Below the pieces are notes generated by a model, which was given only the letters and a program-made list of their open reading frames with translations, was not told where the DNA came from and did no database searches. A DNA stretch of 64,000 nt from Agapetus fuscipes (taxonomy: Eukaryota; Arthropoda; Insecta; Trichoptera; Glossosomatidae), in contig OX637340.1 in assembly GCA_951799405.1 (NCBI GenBank), positions 2,914,001-2,978,000 on the forward strand, written 5' to 3'. Both the position numbers and the translations under genes were made by a program. Below, piece after piece: positions 1 through 11,800 of this stretch (its first letter is position 1; every line of letters begins with the position of its first letter).

Positions 1-310
1 ATGTCTCAGTATAAGTAGCCAATGCGATTTGCTTATACTGTCACGCAACTTTGAAAGTGGCAACCGACCTAAAATTTTGCTATATTTATCATTCAGAACA
101 TACCATTAAACATTTCCTATATTATTGTTGTTTTTTGTTTTTAGAAAGACTTTCTATTTTCCTAAATCAACATAATTCATGGAAAGAGCAAAACTAGTAA
201 GCCAGTTTTGCTCTTTCAACCCAGCCAGTAAGCCAGGTTTGCCAGCCTGGTAAGCCAGTTTTGCTCTCCAGCTCAGCCAACAAAGGATACTGTTATAACT
301 GGTTTGGTCT
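1..310. repeat. Short direct and inverted GCCAGTTTTGCTCT repeats
   Basis: Between about 185 and 290 the word TAAGCCAGTTTTGCTCT occurs twice and a related GAGCAAAACT faces it in inverted orientation. CCAGCC spacers vary. No gene was seen in this stretch. Confidence 0.5.
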
Positions 311-563
311 AATCTAATCTAATCTAAGCTGCAAAGATATACATCATTTAAGATTTATATTAAATGCATTCCCACAAGCAGACATGTATAATTTCGCGCT
401 AACACTTGTTGCATGTGGACCTACAATATAAAAACCCAATCTCAAATGAACATAATCCCTGCAACTCTTGCCGTCCTTCCCTGAAACAGGGGTGACATTG
501 GCAAAGTGAACCATTTTTTACAGTATGGGTGGTCAGCCGCATACCAACCTATAAGTCAAGGAA
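311..563 (-). mobile_element. AGATT-tail repeat, near full-length copy
   Basis: First of about 27 copies of the dominant family. Read on the minus strand it starts near CTTGACTTATAGGTTGGTAT and passes through landmarks TGGTTCAC, GTCACCCCTGTTTCAGGGA, CATGCGGCATGTG-like and TGTGGGAATGCATTTAATAT. It ends in CTTTGCAGCTTAGATT(AGATT)n. Some copies continue upstream into a LINE ORF end, so this is read as a 5'-truncated LINE 3' UTR. Open frames inside it ([16 protein letters not shown]) are not genes. Confidence 0.8.
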
Positions 564-886
564 CCTATAGGTCAAAGGATAAATTTAATAAAAAATATTC
601 TTTATTGAAGTTAGATGAATTGTCAAGGGTTTCGGCCCTGAATCTGGATAGTCTACAGACAGAAGATGCTGAAGGCAAGATGGTAAAGGTTCAACTGTGG
701 CCTTCCTTCCTTCGTGGGGTCTATTTATTCACTTTTGCGTGTCGACAATATCAATTTGAATACAGGATCCTCATTGATTGGATCCTGCAGGAGGGTGCCT
801 TAGCTAGATATCAAAACGTGTCAGCTTGTGGGAATACATTTAATATAAATCTTAAATGTAATATATCTTTGCAACTAAGATTATAG
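564..886 (+). mobile_element. Unassigned insert joined to a partial AGATT-tail repeat
   Basis: 818-886 is the last third of an AGATT-tail repeat (TGTGGGAATACATTTAATAT to AACTAAGATT). It follows 250 bp of unrecognised, somewhat GC-richer sequence that is open in one frame (NLDSLQTEDAEGKMVKVQLW). No gene is called: there is no splice context and the frame ends in the repeat. Confidence 0.5.
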
Positions 887-1182
887 TTCCTAGCAGGAAA
901 ATGTCACAGGCCTTTGTGACTAGGGTTCTAAGCAAGCAATAATAACAAACCTTTGCCCTAGCAACCTGGACGAGTGAAGTCACAACTTTGTCTATGTCAA
1001 TAGGGTAGTTGCAGTGGTAGGGAAAACGGTTGAAAATAATATGGTTCTGTACCTAGAGTATATTTCAAAGATCACAACCATATATTTTTTGTGTAGTAAA
1101 AATAAAAAATATCATTGATAATTTTCAAAAATAAAATGTGGAGAATTTGAGTCGCACCAAAACGCAGGGCGTTCGACTTAGC

Positions 1183-1213
1183 GAACCTTGACGTCAAAAT
1201 GACGTCAAGGTTC
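1183..1213. repeat. Perfect 14-bp palindrome carrying two CRE-like TGACGTCA cores
   Basis: GAACCTTGACGTCA, a 3-bp spacer, then its exact reverse complement. TGACGTCA is the known binding core of CREB/ATF-type bZIP proteins. The place, about 4.7 kb beyond the last visible CDC40 exon, gives no clue to a target gene. Confidence 0.6.
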
Positions 1214-1902
1214 ACCACTGGGCCCGTCGATACCTACACTCCGAAGATGCATCGACGTCAAATCTGCCTAAATAAACAAAATGACCTTTTTTTCCGGAAA
1301 TCGAGAATACGCTAATTTTAAAGAGCTTTAGTTTAAAAACTAAGCAAGAAATATTTTTTTTAAAAACGCAGATGCATTTAAAAAAAAATATTTTACCATT
1401 TTATACAATGAAAAAAAAAAAGTGATATTACCCTATTAATATACAGACTTCATTATTATGGAATATCACATCGTTGATAGTGTCAGTTACATTATATTCC
1501 CTATAATTTGCATGTCTATATTTACTAAATGTGTACAGCCGCCTAAAACAAATATTTTTACCTCACTTTGGTAGGTAGGCGTACAATAGGAAGGCAGACA
1601 TGCTGTGTCACAGAATAAGGCATTTATTAGATTGATATCTTGCCAATTTAAAAGTAAGCAACACCGTTTGCACACAGTTAAGCTTCATAACATTTTATTG
1701 GACCACTTGAAATATCAATTCATTGTAATTATGTAAGGTGATTATAATAATCATTCAATATTGAGCATATAAGGAAAAAACATAAAAAAATTACATTATT
1801 CTTAGTGATAAGCATTTGTAAAATACATAACATATTGTTTTTTTGTCTATCAGTTTATATTTCAGCATAAAATGATAGTTGTATATGTCTGTTTTTTAAA
1901 TA

Positions 1903-2105
1903 GATTTGTGAAGAGGAATGCGATTCACAAACCTGGCTAGAAACAGGTGTTAACATTATCAATCAATAATTTATTAGTAAATATATTTAATAAATTGTTC
2001 ATTAATAACTACCCAATGACATATCTTGAACCAGGGTTAAAGTTATTGTCGATAAGACATGACACAGGCGGGTTTCGACCCAGTGTTAGTGTCAATAATG
2101 CAAAT
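1903..2105 (-). mobile_element. tRNA-derived SINE, family B, degraded copy
   Basis: Shares the block GTGAAGAGGAATGCGATTCAC, AAACAGGTGTTAA and a B-box-like GGGTTTCGACCC with the minus copy at 60474-60728 and the plus copy at 12783-13000. The 5' tRNA-like head is incomplete here. Confidence 0.55.
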
Positions 2106-2315
2106 TTGAGCGACAATCCCAGCAATTATTTTTTGGTTTTGTGGTTCACACATTGAAAGTCATCATGAAAAGGCAACATAAGGCATTTATAAGTTTTTTA
2201 TTTGTTTAAGCATTTGATATCAAACTGTCCTATATACGAGTATCTAAGTTTTTTTGAAAGGGCATAAATTTATTTATTTCAGTCCAAAGGTATTTATTTT
2301 ACACACTTGGCATTA

Positions 2316-2687
2316 ACAAATGGCGGTTGATCTGTAATGTTGGCGGCTAGGGTTTGTTATGGAATTCGTTTTCTGTTTAGTTTTGATATTATTATTTACT
2401 GATTTATAAAATGTAATTTGTCATGTATGTTCCTTGACTTATAGGTTGGTATGCGGCTGACCACCCATGCTGTACAAATGGTATACTTTGCCAATGTCAC
2501 CCCTGTTACAGGGAAGGATGGCAAGAGTTGCAGCGTGTATGTCCATTTGAGATTTGGTTTTTATGTTGAAAGTCCACATGAGGCATGTGCAAGTGCGAAC
2601 TTGTACGTATCTGGTTGTGAGAATGCATGTAATGTGAATCTCCAATGTAACATATCTTTGCAACTTAGATTAGATTGTTTAGATTAG
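2316..2687 (+). mobile_element. AGATT-tail repeat with LINE ORF end attached
   Basis: At 2316-2350 the sequence reads [10 protein letters not shown] then stop, matching other LINE ends in this window (about 43070 and, on minus, about 6780 and 42300). The family 3' UTR follows and a TTAGATTAGATT tail at 2665-2687. This copy is key evidence that the repeats are LINE 3' ends. Confidence 0.75.
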
Positions 2688-2977
2688 CATGCCTGAGGAG
2701 TCCTTTTATAGAGATCTTCAAGGAATTCCAAAGATTCAATCCGATAGGTAGTAAACCAGATAAAAATAAAACCAACTTTGTTTTAGACTATGTTGAGTAT
2801 ATTAATTTCCACGACCGGTTTGTACAACACATGGCTTATTGATAACTAAATGGTCCAGATATAAAATCAGTCGTTGAGGGTGTAATCGTGTGAGGGTATG
2901 AAGGAGGATGGAGATGCAGGACAGGCATGTGCCAAGTTAGTATCATCTGGGGGTGTGTGGCTATTCTGGAACATTTA

Positions 2978-4276
2978 TGCCCGTTTTCACCAAGAATATT
3001 TAAAGATAAAGTGCTGTTTAAAAATATTTAGGTACCAGTTTTGTTTTCACCAGCATTTAAGAACCTCTTAACTCGCTAAGAACTTCTTATATTTGCGAGC
3101 CCGATATTCCGCTCCCTAAACTGTCTCTTACGCTAAAGGACACTTTAGCGGCCTGTCAGTGAGGTTATGTCATGTTTTAACTGCAAATAAGTGGATATGG
3201 ACGCCGATATCCTTGTTTTTTTTAGAAACTCTTGAGGATATAGAAGTTGCTAGGACTTATCTACGTCCAAAAAGTTTTGAGAAAGGTAAAAAAATGTCGA
3301 TAAGAATGACATCGATTTTTGGTGCGGATATCGGCTGTCAAAAATACAATCATGTAGCTCCTTGCTGGATAAAATTGTAGTAATTTTTATATTTTCGGAC
3401 AACAGAGCTGTACACATATAGTTTTGGTAAAGATGTTGTGGAATAACTATTATCGTCCATGAATTTATTACGTATTTAAAAACATCGATCTTTTACATTG
3501 ATCGATGTTTATAGGTACCTACCATAAATTTGTCATATCACAGGCCTTATGATATCCTTCAGATGGATTGTTACTTATTGTTTTGTACAGAAACAATTCA
3601 GTGACACACGGGGATAACTGATTAGAGGCATTACAATGTTATGCCACTGTAAGCCATCAGCTGATATCTGTGACAGACGTGAGAGGCGTAAATGTAGCCC
3701 CATGTAGCAGGATTGAACAAGTTTCTCGCGGTCAGCCTCTGAAAAGTTGAACCATGTTTCTTCTTTAATTTGATAATTGATTGGTGACCGCCGTATATTT
3801 GAAAATGCCGATTTTACATGTCGAATGTGAATTGTCAACAAAAACAAAACCGCATCTGAATGCATCTGCAGACTACAAGCCGGCAACCTCTGTGCCGGCA
3901 ACATTACGCTTTTTTTTATAGTGTGTGCATATCAAAATATACTATGTACACACCATTGTAAAGATAAAAATTCAATTAACAAATAATATTTGCAGCGTAA
4001 ATGGTAGATATTATTATAAACATCAAATAGTCATGTGTTGTTTCTATTTGAAATGTGTATATTATTTTATAAACCATAAAATACATTTCAAATTTACGAA
4101 AATCGAGTTTCACAACACTAGTGGTTTGCTAAACAGGCTCCTAGCTAGGTGGCCGATTTTTAGGTGACAGTTTCACCCGTGAAACTCAACGGTGCTAGGT
4201 ACCCGTTTAAAGAGTCTCTTATATTTAAATACTTTTAGCTAGGTGACGGTTTAGAAGGAGTCGGTGAAAACGGGCA
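2978..4276. mobile_element. PIF/Harbinger-like DNA transposon remnant, 1.3 kb, TTA target duplication
   Basis: Ends are perfect 14-bp inverted repeats (TGCCCGTTTTCACC and its complement), flanked by TTA on both sides (2975-2977 and 4277-4279). A TWA duplication and a CCCGTTTTCACC-type end are typical of PIF/Harbinger elements. Beyond the 14 bp the ends stay loosely similar (GTACC, TATTTAAA words). Open frames inside (about 3159-3380 plus and 3575-3904 minus, e.g. KEETWFNFSEADREKLVQS) are not recognised as transposase; no DDE motif was seen. It is therefore probably non-autonomous or decayed. Confidence 0.7.
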
Positions 4277-4352
4277 TTAGTAATCCTTAAGCCACCTGAA
4301 AATGCAAACGGTTTGTTTGCGAAAACCCGTCGTGAAAATTAATATACTCCAC

Positions 4353-4640
4353 ATAATCTAAAATCTAATCTAATCTAAGTTGCAAAGATATGTAACATTG
4401 AGGATTCATATTATATTAATTTTCAGAAGCAGACATGTATAAGTTCACGCTTAAACATGCCACATGTGGAGTCAAATCTCAAATGAACATACACCTTGCA
4501 ACTGTTGAAGGGGTGATTGGCAAAGTGAACCATTTTCTACAGCATGGGTGGTCAACTGCGATATAAGTATACTATAAGATAATAAGATACCAACCTATAA
4601 GTCAAGGAACATACAAAACAAATTACATTTTTAAAACTTA
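4353..4640 (-). mobile_element. AGATT-tail repeat, internally deleted copy
   Basis: Family member with a lost segment around the TGTTTCAGGG block and a small local duplication (ATAAGTATACTATAAGATAATAAG). It lies 77 bp from the end of the Harbinger-like element. Confidence 0.7.
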
Positions 4641-5499
4641 GAGGTTTTACTTTTATCTTGTAAGATGAAAGATTACAAAGTACCTATATGCCTCTACAAT
4701 CAATGAGATAGTATACCCCACAGCGCCATAATACATATTTTTCTTGCTCTCTGAGTGTTTTTATATTTATTGGAAATTTCCTTATGCTAAAGGGGATTCC
4801 CTAATTTGTTTATTATTTAATTTACAAGCCACTTATATTTTATTATCACTTTAAAGCGATTTAAAAGAATAAACTGTTCAGTTTTCCTTATGTATCATAA
4901 TATTATTAGCAGTTATTAATTGCCTTTTTATTGCAAATTCCCAGGAATATTTTTTGTGACACTGTTTTGACTTTGGTTCACAATTAAGGTCAAGGGGCAA
5001 TTAATTAATCAACAGGGAAAACCATTGAGTAACAACATAGAGGAGCAGAAACTAACTTACTGCATTGCTACATAGCCCACATTTGTCTCAGTCCTGTCAA
5101 ACGTTACATTGGTGTAGTCATACAAAATAAGGCAATTTTGTCCAAATCCATTTTGTGTTTCGACACCCAATTATAGCACATGCCATAATGTCTTAAAATA
5201 ATGCCTTTTTCCTTTAAAATTCATCAATTTTAGCAATCACAATATTTATAACATGTGTTATCTGTCAACTGGCAGCCATTATTATTCGCAATAGTGCCAA
5301 CTTTCTAGGAACATTCTTACATTCAACCGAGTTTTTTGTATACATGAAAATGCAACTGTGAAGTTCTTTGTTCTCTTTCTTATTAATGACCATTTTTGTA
5401 AGTAGGTAAGTTGAAACAGATATATAACAACACAAATATCAAAAGTCAATGGGGAAAACTTTAAATTATTTTATGTACTAAATGAAAAAATAGCATACA
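4641..5499. other. AT-rich intergenic or intronic sequence, nothing recognised
   Basis: No exon of CDC40, no repeat family and no structured RNA was seen on either strand in this stretch. Confidence 0.4.
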
Positions 5500-5830
5500 C
5501 TAAAAAGGTTGCCCTGTAGAATATTGCGAATACCATGGACAGATATGGTCAGCAATTCAGATGTGCTCCAGGGAGCCAGAACTGAGAGACAATTGCTAAC
5601 AAGTATTAAAGCTAGAAAGGTGTTGTACTTGGGGCATGTGTATAGACGAAAAAAGTACGAACTGTTTCATTTGATCATGGAGGAAAAATTAAGGGTAAAC
5701 AAGGTGTCAGCAGGAAGCAGATCTCATGGCTCTGTAACATACGAGATTGGGCACGGATAATAACAGTGGAGGAATAGGGAGATATTCCTACAAGTGATCA
5801 TCGACATCTGGGGGACCTAACATGGCACTA
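5500..5830 (+). pseudogene. LINE ORF C-terminal fragment (RTE-like), frameshifted
   Basis: Reads RILRIPWTDMVSNSDVLQGA, RTERQLLTSIKARKVLYLGH, then after a frame change KQISWLCNIRDWARI. This is the usual C-terminal block of LINE reverse transcriptase proteins (LRIPWTDKVTN..., RKxxYLGH, ...SWLxNIRxW). The ATG-like start inside it is incidental. Dead copy just downstream of the last visible CDC40 exon. Confidence 0.75.
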
Positions 5831-5874
5831 TAAAAAGAAAAAGAAGCAAAAGGCGAGTAAAAAATAAAACAAAC

Positions 5875-8800
5875 CTCATATCAGGAGAATAGTCCAGTCC
5901 ACAAGCATAACCGGCAACCATATGGCCAGTAAATGTCTTCTTCCTGTTCATTTTAAATCTGTTGAGGGCACTGAACACAACCACTTTGTTGTCCATGGAT
6001 TGACAGGCCAGCCACTTCTTATTTGGTGAAGATGTGACAAACGGCATAGAGTGCATTGTGGGGTCCGCAATGTATTTCATATCGACTGGTATATCCCTGT
6101 AAAAGAAATCAGCATTAACAAATGTACAAAGATTCTGATCTATAGCTCAGTTGGTAGCGTTCTCGCTTCAATGCCAGAGGGCAAGCATTTGATTTCATGA
6201 TTTGCTGTTTCCTTGTTTTTGTAGACCCAAATTATAGTAGATCTGGTGCGTCAACTCAGTCAAATTCATATTACATAGCATGGTTAACTCAGCTTTCACC
6301 AGAAATTAGAATCTAATTCATTGAGAGCAGAGAAATCCTAATTTAAGTTAGTGGTTGGCGTAAGGTTGATCCTCAGTAAAGATTAATAGGTTTCTATAAT
6401 CTATAATCTAAGTTGCAAGGATATATTCATTTAAAGCTCTCAGATGTATGCCCACAAACCAACAAGTGTAGTTCGCGCTTACAAATGCTGAATGTGTACT
6501 TACAAATAAAATCCAAACCTCAAATGAACATAAGCCCCACAACTTTTGCCGACCTTCCCTGAAACAGGGGTGACATTGGCAAAGTGAACCATTTTTTACA
6601 GTATGGGTGGTCAGCCTCATACCAACCTATAAGTCAAGGAATATGAATAATAAATTACATTTAAATATAAAAAAGAACAAAACCTTACAAAGAAATCTAT
6701 ACAAAAAAAGTCAAAAATTTCCTATGCAAAAAATGTAGCAAATGAATACACCAACATTAGAAATCAACATTGCAGATTAGCCGCCACTTCTTCCTGTCCT
6801 TGCATACTTCTTTCATTCACTTTCCAAATACGACCCCTTCAGGGACAAACCGTAAGAAGTTGCAAATTTTGTGTATTTTAGTTGCATTTTGCTTCTTCTT
6901 CACTTGTTACTAAAAGCTGGTTCTGCCAAAGACGTTAATTTAGTTCCATAAGACATTGACAGAAACTACCTGATGCTGGAGAGTTGCTTTCCGGGATCTG
7001 TTGTCGTGATCTGTGGGAGCTGGAGCTGCCGGTCGTTTCAACCATGTCTAATGATGAAGAAGCCCACTGTAGATATGGGTGAAACGTCCGGAAGCTCCAG
7101 CTCCCACAAACCACGGCAACAGATCCCGGAAAAAATCACTCCAGCATCATCAGCTGGTCGTGTAAGCCTAGAACTCCTATTCAGAAACCACCTGATGTCA
7201 TCATAGGAGATGAACTAGTCTAAGTATGACATGTGTGACACAAATTGAACAAATTTAAAAGTTGAAATAATATTTACCATTCCCAAACTCGTAAACTTTT
7301 GTCATCTGACGTTGTAACAAATCTTCGGTTTTCATCCACAAACGTAATAGAGTTCACAGCGCCGAGATGTCGATCATATTCTTGTACAATCTCACCAGAG
7401 CGAGTGTCCCACTAAAAATACGGTAAAAATAATCAATCAATCAGACATTCAAAACAATTTGATTAGAAAAATATATAGATTGATGTGGGAAGGAGAAGAA
7501 CTTACACAAATAATTTTCTTATCTGAGGTTCCGGCCACAAACAGATGTTGCTTATCCTCATCAGGGTGGAATTTGGCACAGAATGGAATTTTTCTGCTCG
7601 TGAAGCGATTCACACACTCGCCAGTTTCCGTATCCCATAACTTTATATACCTGTCGTAAGCTGAAAAAAAATGCATGCTCATATTGTATTAAACTGTACA
7701 TCACAAATACACATGGCTGTTATTGATTTACATCTAAGTCCAGTTTATCAACTGTTCAGTTGGCATGATGCTTGCGTTCCATGCCAGAGATCTATACATC
7801 ATTCTCACCAAGGATGTCACAAATATTTTTCCATTTGGGTTTATATTTCAAACTCAAAAGAAAAATACCAGCACGGTTTACAAGGTTTTAGGCGTTAGGA
7901 TGCTTTTTAGCCTTCATAAGAAATAAAAATCCGGTCCCTCGAAATTTCAGAACCCTCACATAAAGTGGAATAGTTGGAGTAAGGCCAGCTCCTTTATCTG
8001 TGAAAATAAATAGGTTCCACACACAATGCAAAAAGATGAATTTCATATTTAAGAATATGTACATACAGCTAAAATAAAGCTAACATAAAGCAAGTATTCA
8101 GTTTCTGTTGAAAACAATATTCACCTGCAGATACAAAGAGATTTCCTTCATTATTAAAGTTGACATCTCTGACAGCTTGTCTGTGCCCATAATAAGTTCT
8201 GATGCATCTTCTCTCTTTGTAGACTTCCCATATCTGTAAATAATTTTCAAGATCGTATTCAGAAATAAAGTCACATTTTTGTGGTCATCATAAAAGTACA
8301 CAAGAGCCTTGATTCTTATTCTTCTTCTTCCTCTAGTGCCATGTCAGTTACTCCTGACGTCGACTATCACTTGCGGGAATGTCTCCTTCTCTCGCGGTTC
8401 ATAAATAGGTCCTTCACTGTCCTTATCCCTGTCCAATCTCCTCATTGTCTGAACTTATTGGTGGACATGGGTGTTCATAACATTGATTTGTTTGGATAAT
8501 CCAAATGTACACTTTAATGTAACAACCTACCAATATACACCATATAATATTATACCAATGTACAGCAATGTAACAGTGGTGTGAAGATCCATCATTGGAC
8601 ATACAGCTGGACAGAATTGAACGTCTTCCAGATGCTCTTGGTTGCACTTAAGCTTATCAATCTCATCAACCAGTTTTAGAAATATCATATGAGCTCTCAT
8701 ATGAGCAAGCGCCTTTGGGATGACCAAGAGTCATGAAAAGGCGCTTTAAAAATCTTGCATTATTATTATTATTAAAGGTAAACTCCAGTTATATCTTGCT

Positions 8801-11800
8801 AGAGCTTACTTTTGGTACTGGAAGCAACCGGCTTTTCTATGATAAAGAATACAGGACCCAAATTTTCACTCTCCATTTTTAAGGGTATTGCAATAACTTG
8901 TTTGAGACACATCAACACAAAAAAGATAAAAATGGTCATAAAACAAGAAACAAAGAGAAATTAAAAGTAATTTTCAAACAACAAAAATTAAAAAACATGA
9001 AACAAACAATGGAATAATGAATAACTCCTCATTTTCTCTTTCTTCCACTGCTTTATCCTTGTGGGCAGCTAGCGGCATGGGTTTGTGCAAAATAGCGTTT
9101 CTTCAATTTTAGACACTTGTGACATGTTGATTTCGGGAGTTGTAAGAGTTGTGAACCCAAAGCAGTTTTCTTACACAAAAATTGAAATACCTTTACTCGG
9201 CAATCCATACTGGCAGAGAGCATGAGGTGTGCAGTCTTGGGGAACCATTTGACGGCAGCGATGCCCTTGGTGTGTCCCTTCCAAGTGTGTATGTGAGCTT
9301 TGGGCAAGAAGCACCTCTGGGGAGGAGTTTCACTGCGCAAGTTAACACCCACATCTTGCGGAGCATTGAGAAATGATCTTCCTTGGTAATCGACACTATC
9401 CGTAACTAAAACACAAATAGAAAATAATTAAGAACTCATTGAAGTTGTTGAGTACACGATTAGGATTTTTTCTTTACGGAATCTGTAAGGAGACCCGAAG
9501 ATTTTAGAAAGTCTGGAGGTGTATGCCGCTTGCAGGAGTACCGCAGAGGTGTTGGTGAGGTGGTAGTTGATGTACTGATTCTGTACAGCAGGGGCGTTAG
9601 CTGTGAAGTGTTGTGCTGTGTTGCCCTTGTTTTAAAACACTGATAGGAAGTGGCGATTGATTTTGGTTTTGAACAGACCAGGATTATTTTGGGATGGAAA
9701 CACAGATACCAGTGACTAATCTAAATCTAAATCTAAGCTGCAAAGATATGTATCATTTGAGATTCATATTAAATGCATTCCCACAAGCAGACACGCATTA
9801 TTTCGCACTTACACATGCCGCATGTGGACCTACAATATAAAAAACCCTTTAAAAAATTTTGATTGTCATTGTCCTGAGGATGCCTTTTTAGGCGAAAACT
9901 GTTAGACATATTTAAAATAAAATAATAAAAAAGTGAATTAAAACAGTATATTTATTTGATTAATTAAAAAACCCAATCTCAAATGAACATAAGCCCTGCA
10001 ACTCTTGCCGACCTTCCCTGAAGCAGGGATGACATTGGCCAAACTAATTCCATAAATATACAGTTTGGCAAAGGAATGAGCTGTAAAAATGTCAAGTTCC
10101 ATAGTTTTCACATTGACTGCAAAGATGTGAATGAGAGTCATCCACTGCATTGCCCTTACGAGTATTGTAAGGTTAGATAAAATGTTTACTTACTATGAAG
10201 GATTGATTTCTCTTCGATGGGTTTGTCTTCGGTAACCTTTCCTCTCTTTTGTCTTTTGGCTAATATTTCCTCAAGAGCCTCTGCTTCCTCGCCTGATGGT
10301 TTCATAACCCTGTAGAGAAACATATTATTGTGACATTTTACATACAGACATACCATTGACAGATTATAACAAATAAGAAAATCCTTCATCAATGTTAATG
10401 CGGGTGTATCAGGTGAATAGATGGGGATTTTAGCTTCCACCTAAATGCTGAGGGTAGTGGAAACACAATTTGTTTTTTCAGTGTTACCATATATTTTCCT
10501 CATTGCCGGAAAAAAATCTTGTTTTTTATAATTACGAACAAGTAGGAGCGACACTTTACCTTTTTTCGTCCACGTACCCTCCCCATGGCCCCAAGAAGCC
10601 CTCTATGTCTGATGGATTGTCATTCTTGGCTCGCTTTCTCTTATCAAGAGGTCGGAGTTTGGAAGACTCAAAGACGGTTTTCTTTTCCTCTGGTGGTGGT
10701 ATTGTGGCAGACACTGAAAAAACGAAACAAAGATTGCAATATTTCTTATAGAGAAGGACTTTTAACTGTAAAAGCCTTGGAAGGAAATAAGCTTAGAACA
10801 AATAGTTATTGCTTTTAGCGCCCTTGCAGTGACAGTAGTCACGAAACGGCGCTCTACAAATCATCATCATCATCATTTTGAACACAGACTTACAACTTAC
10901 AACAACAGATTTACAACAAACATAATATATTAACTACTACGCTTTCAATTTGTGTTGAATTCGACAGCAAGACTCATATTCGGGATATCCAAATTCGCTC
11001 ACATCACTCTGCTGTTAAAAACATTTGGCTTCGTTTCCCGGAGAGGGTGGTCTACTGTGTTTGTGTGATGGTATATAAAGCCATCAATGGCTTGGCTCCA
11101 CCTTATCTGACTGACATGATGTTGCCTGTTGAGATGGGTGTAAGGAGGCAGACACTCAGATCCGCGGGCGATGGAGCAGTCAATTTAGTTCAGCCACGCC
11201 GTCAGATTCGTACAAATTTCGGAGACCGCGCTTTCCGTGTTGCGGGTCCGGTGGAGTGGTGGAACAGACTGCCACCCGGAGTGAAGAACTCCAAATCTGT
11301 GGGTGTATTTCACAGAGCACTCAGGACTCACCTTTTCAAAAAGTCTTATCCATGATTGGAGAGGGCCCTTGAGGTGTGACACACACAAAAACGGCACTCT
11401 CTTATCATTTGTAATTTAAAATAAATTAGCCTGATATTATTATTACTGGGTAAAATACCTACATCATTTGTAAGGTAACAAATAAAATTTACTCAATACT
11501 TAAAACTTACCAAATTCATTATTTATTCACTCTGTACATTAATTTCCAGATTAAAGCCATAAAATAAGAAATATTTTAAATTAAAATGAGGTACACAAAA
11601 GAATGGCTGCGTGGTCTGGAAGCGCTGGTCGGAGGTGTACGTGTAGCTGCCCACGGTCAGGATGTGGATGTCTCTGCAGGATCTACGAAACACAGTTTGA
11701 CGCTGTCATTCCTGATCTTTTTTTCCGCTCTCTGGTTTAGCAAAGGTTGCAGATTTTTTCATCAGCATGGTGCAATCTCCCGGTCGCGATGATGTACAGC

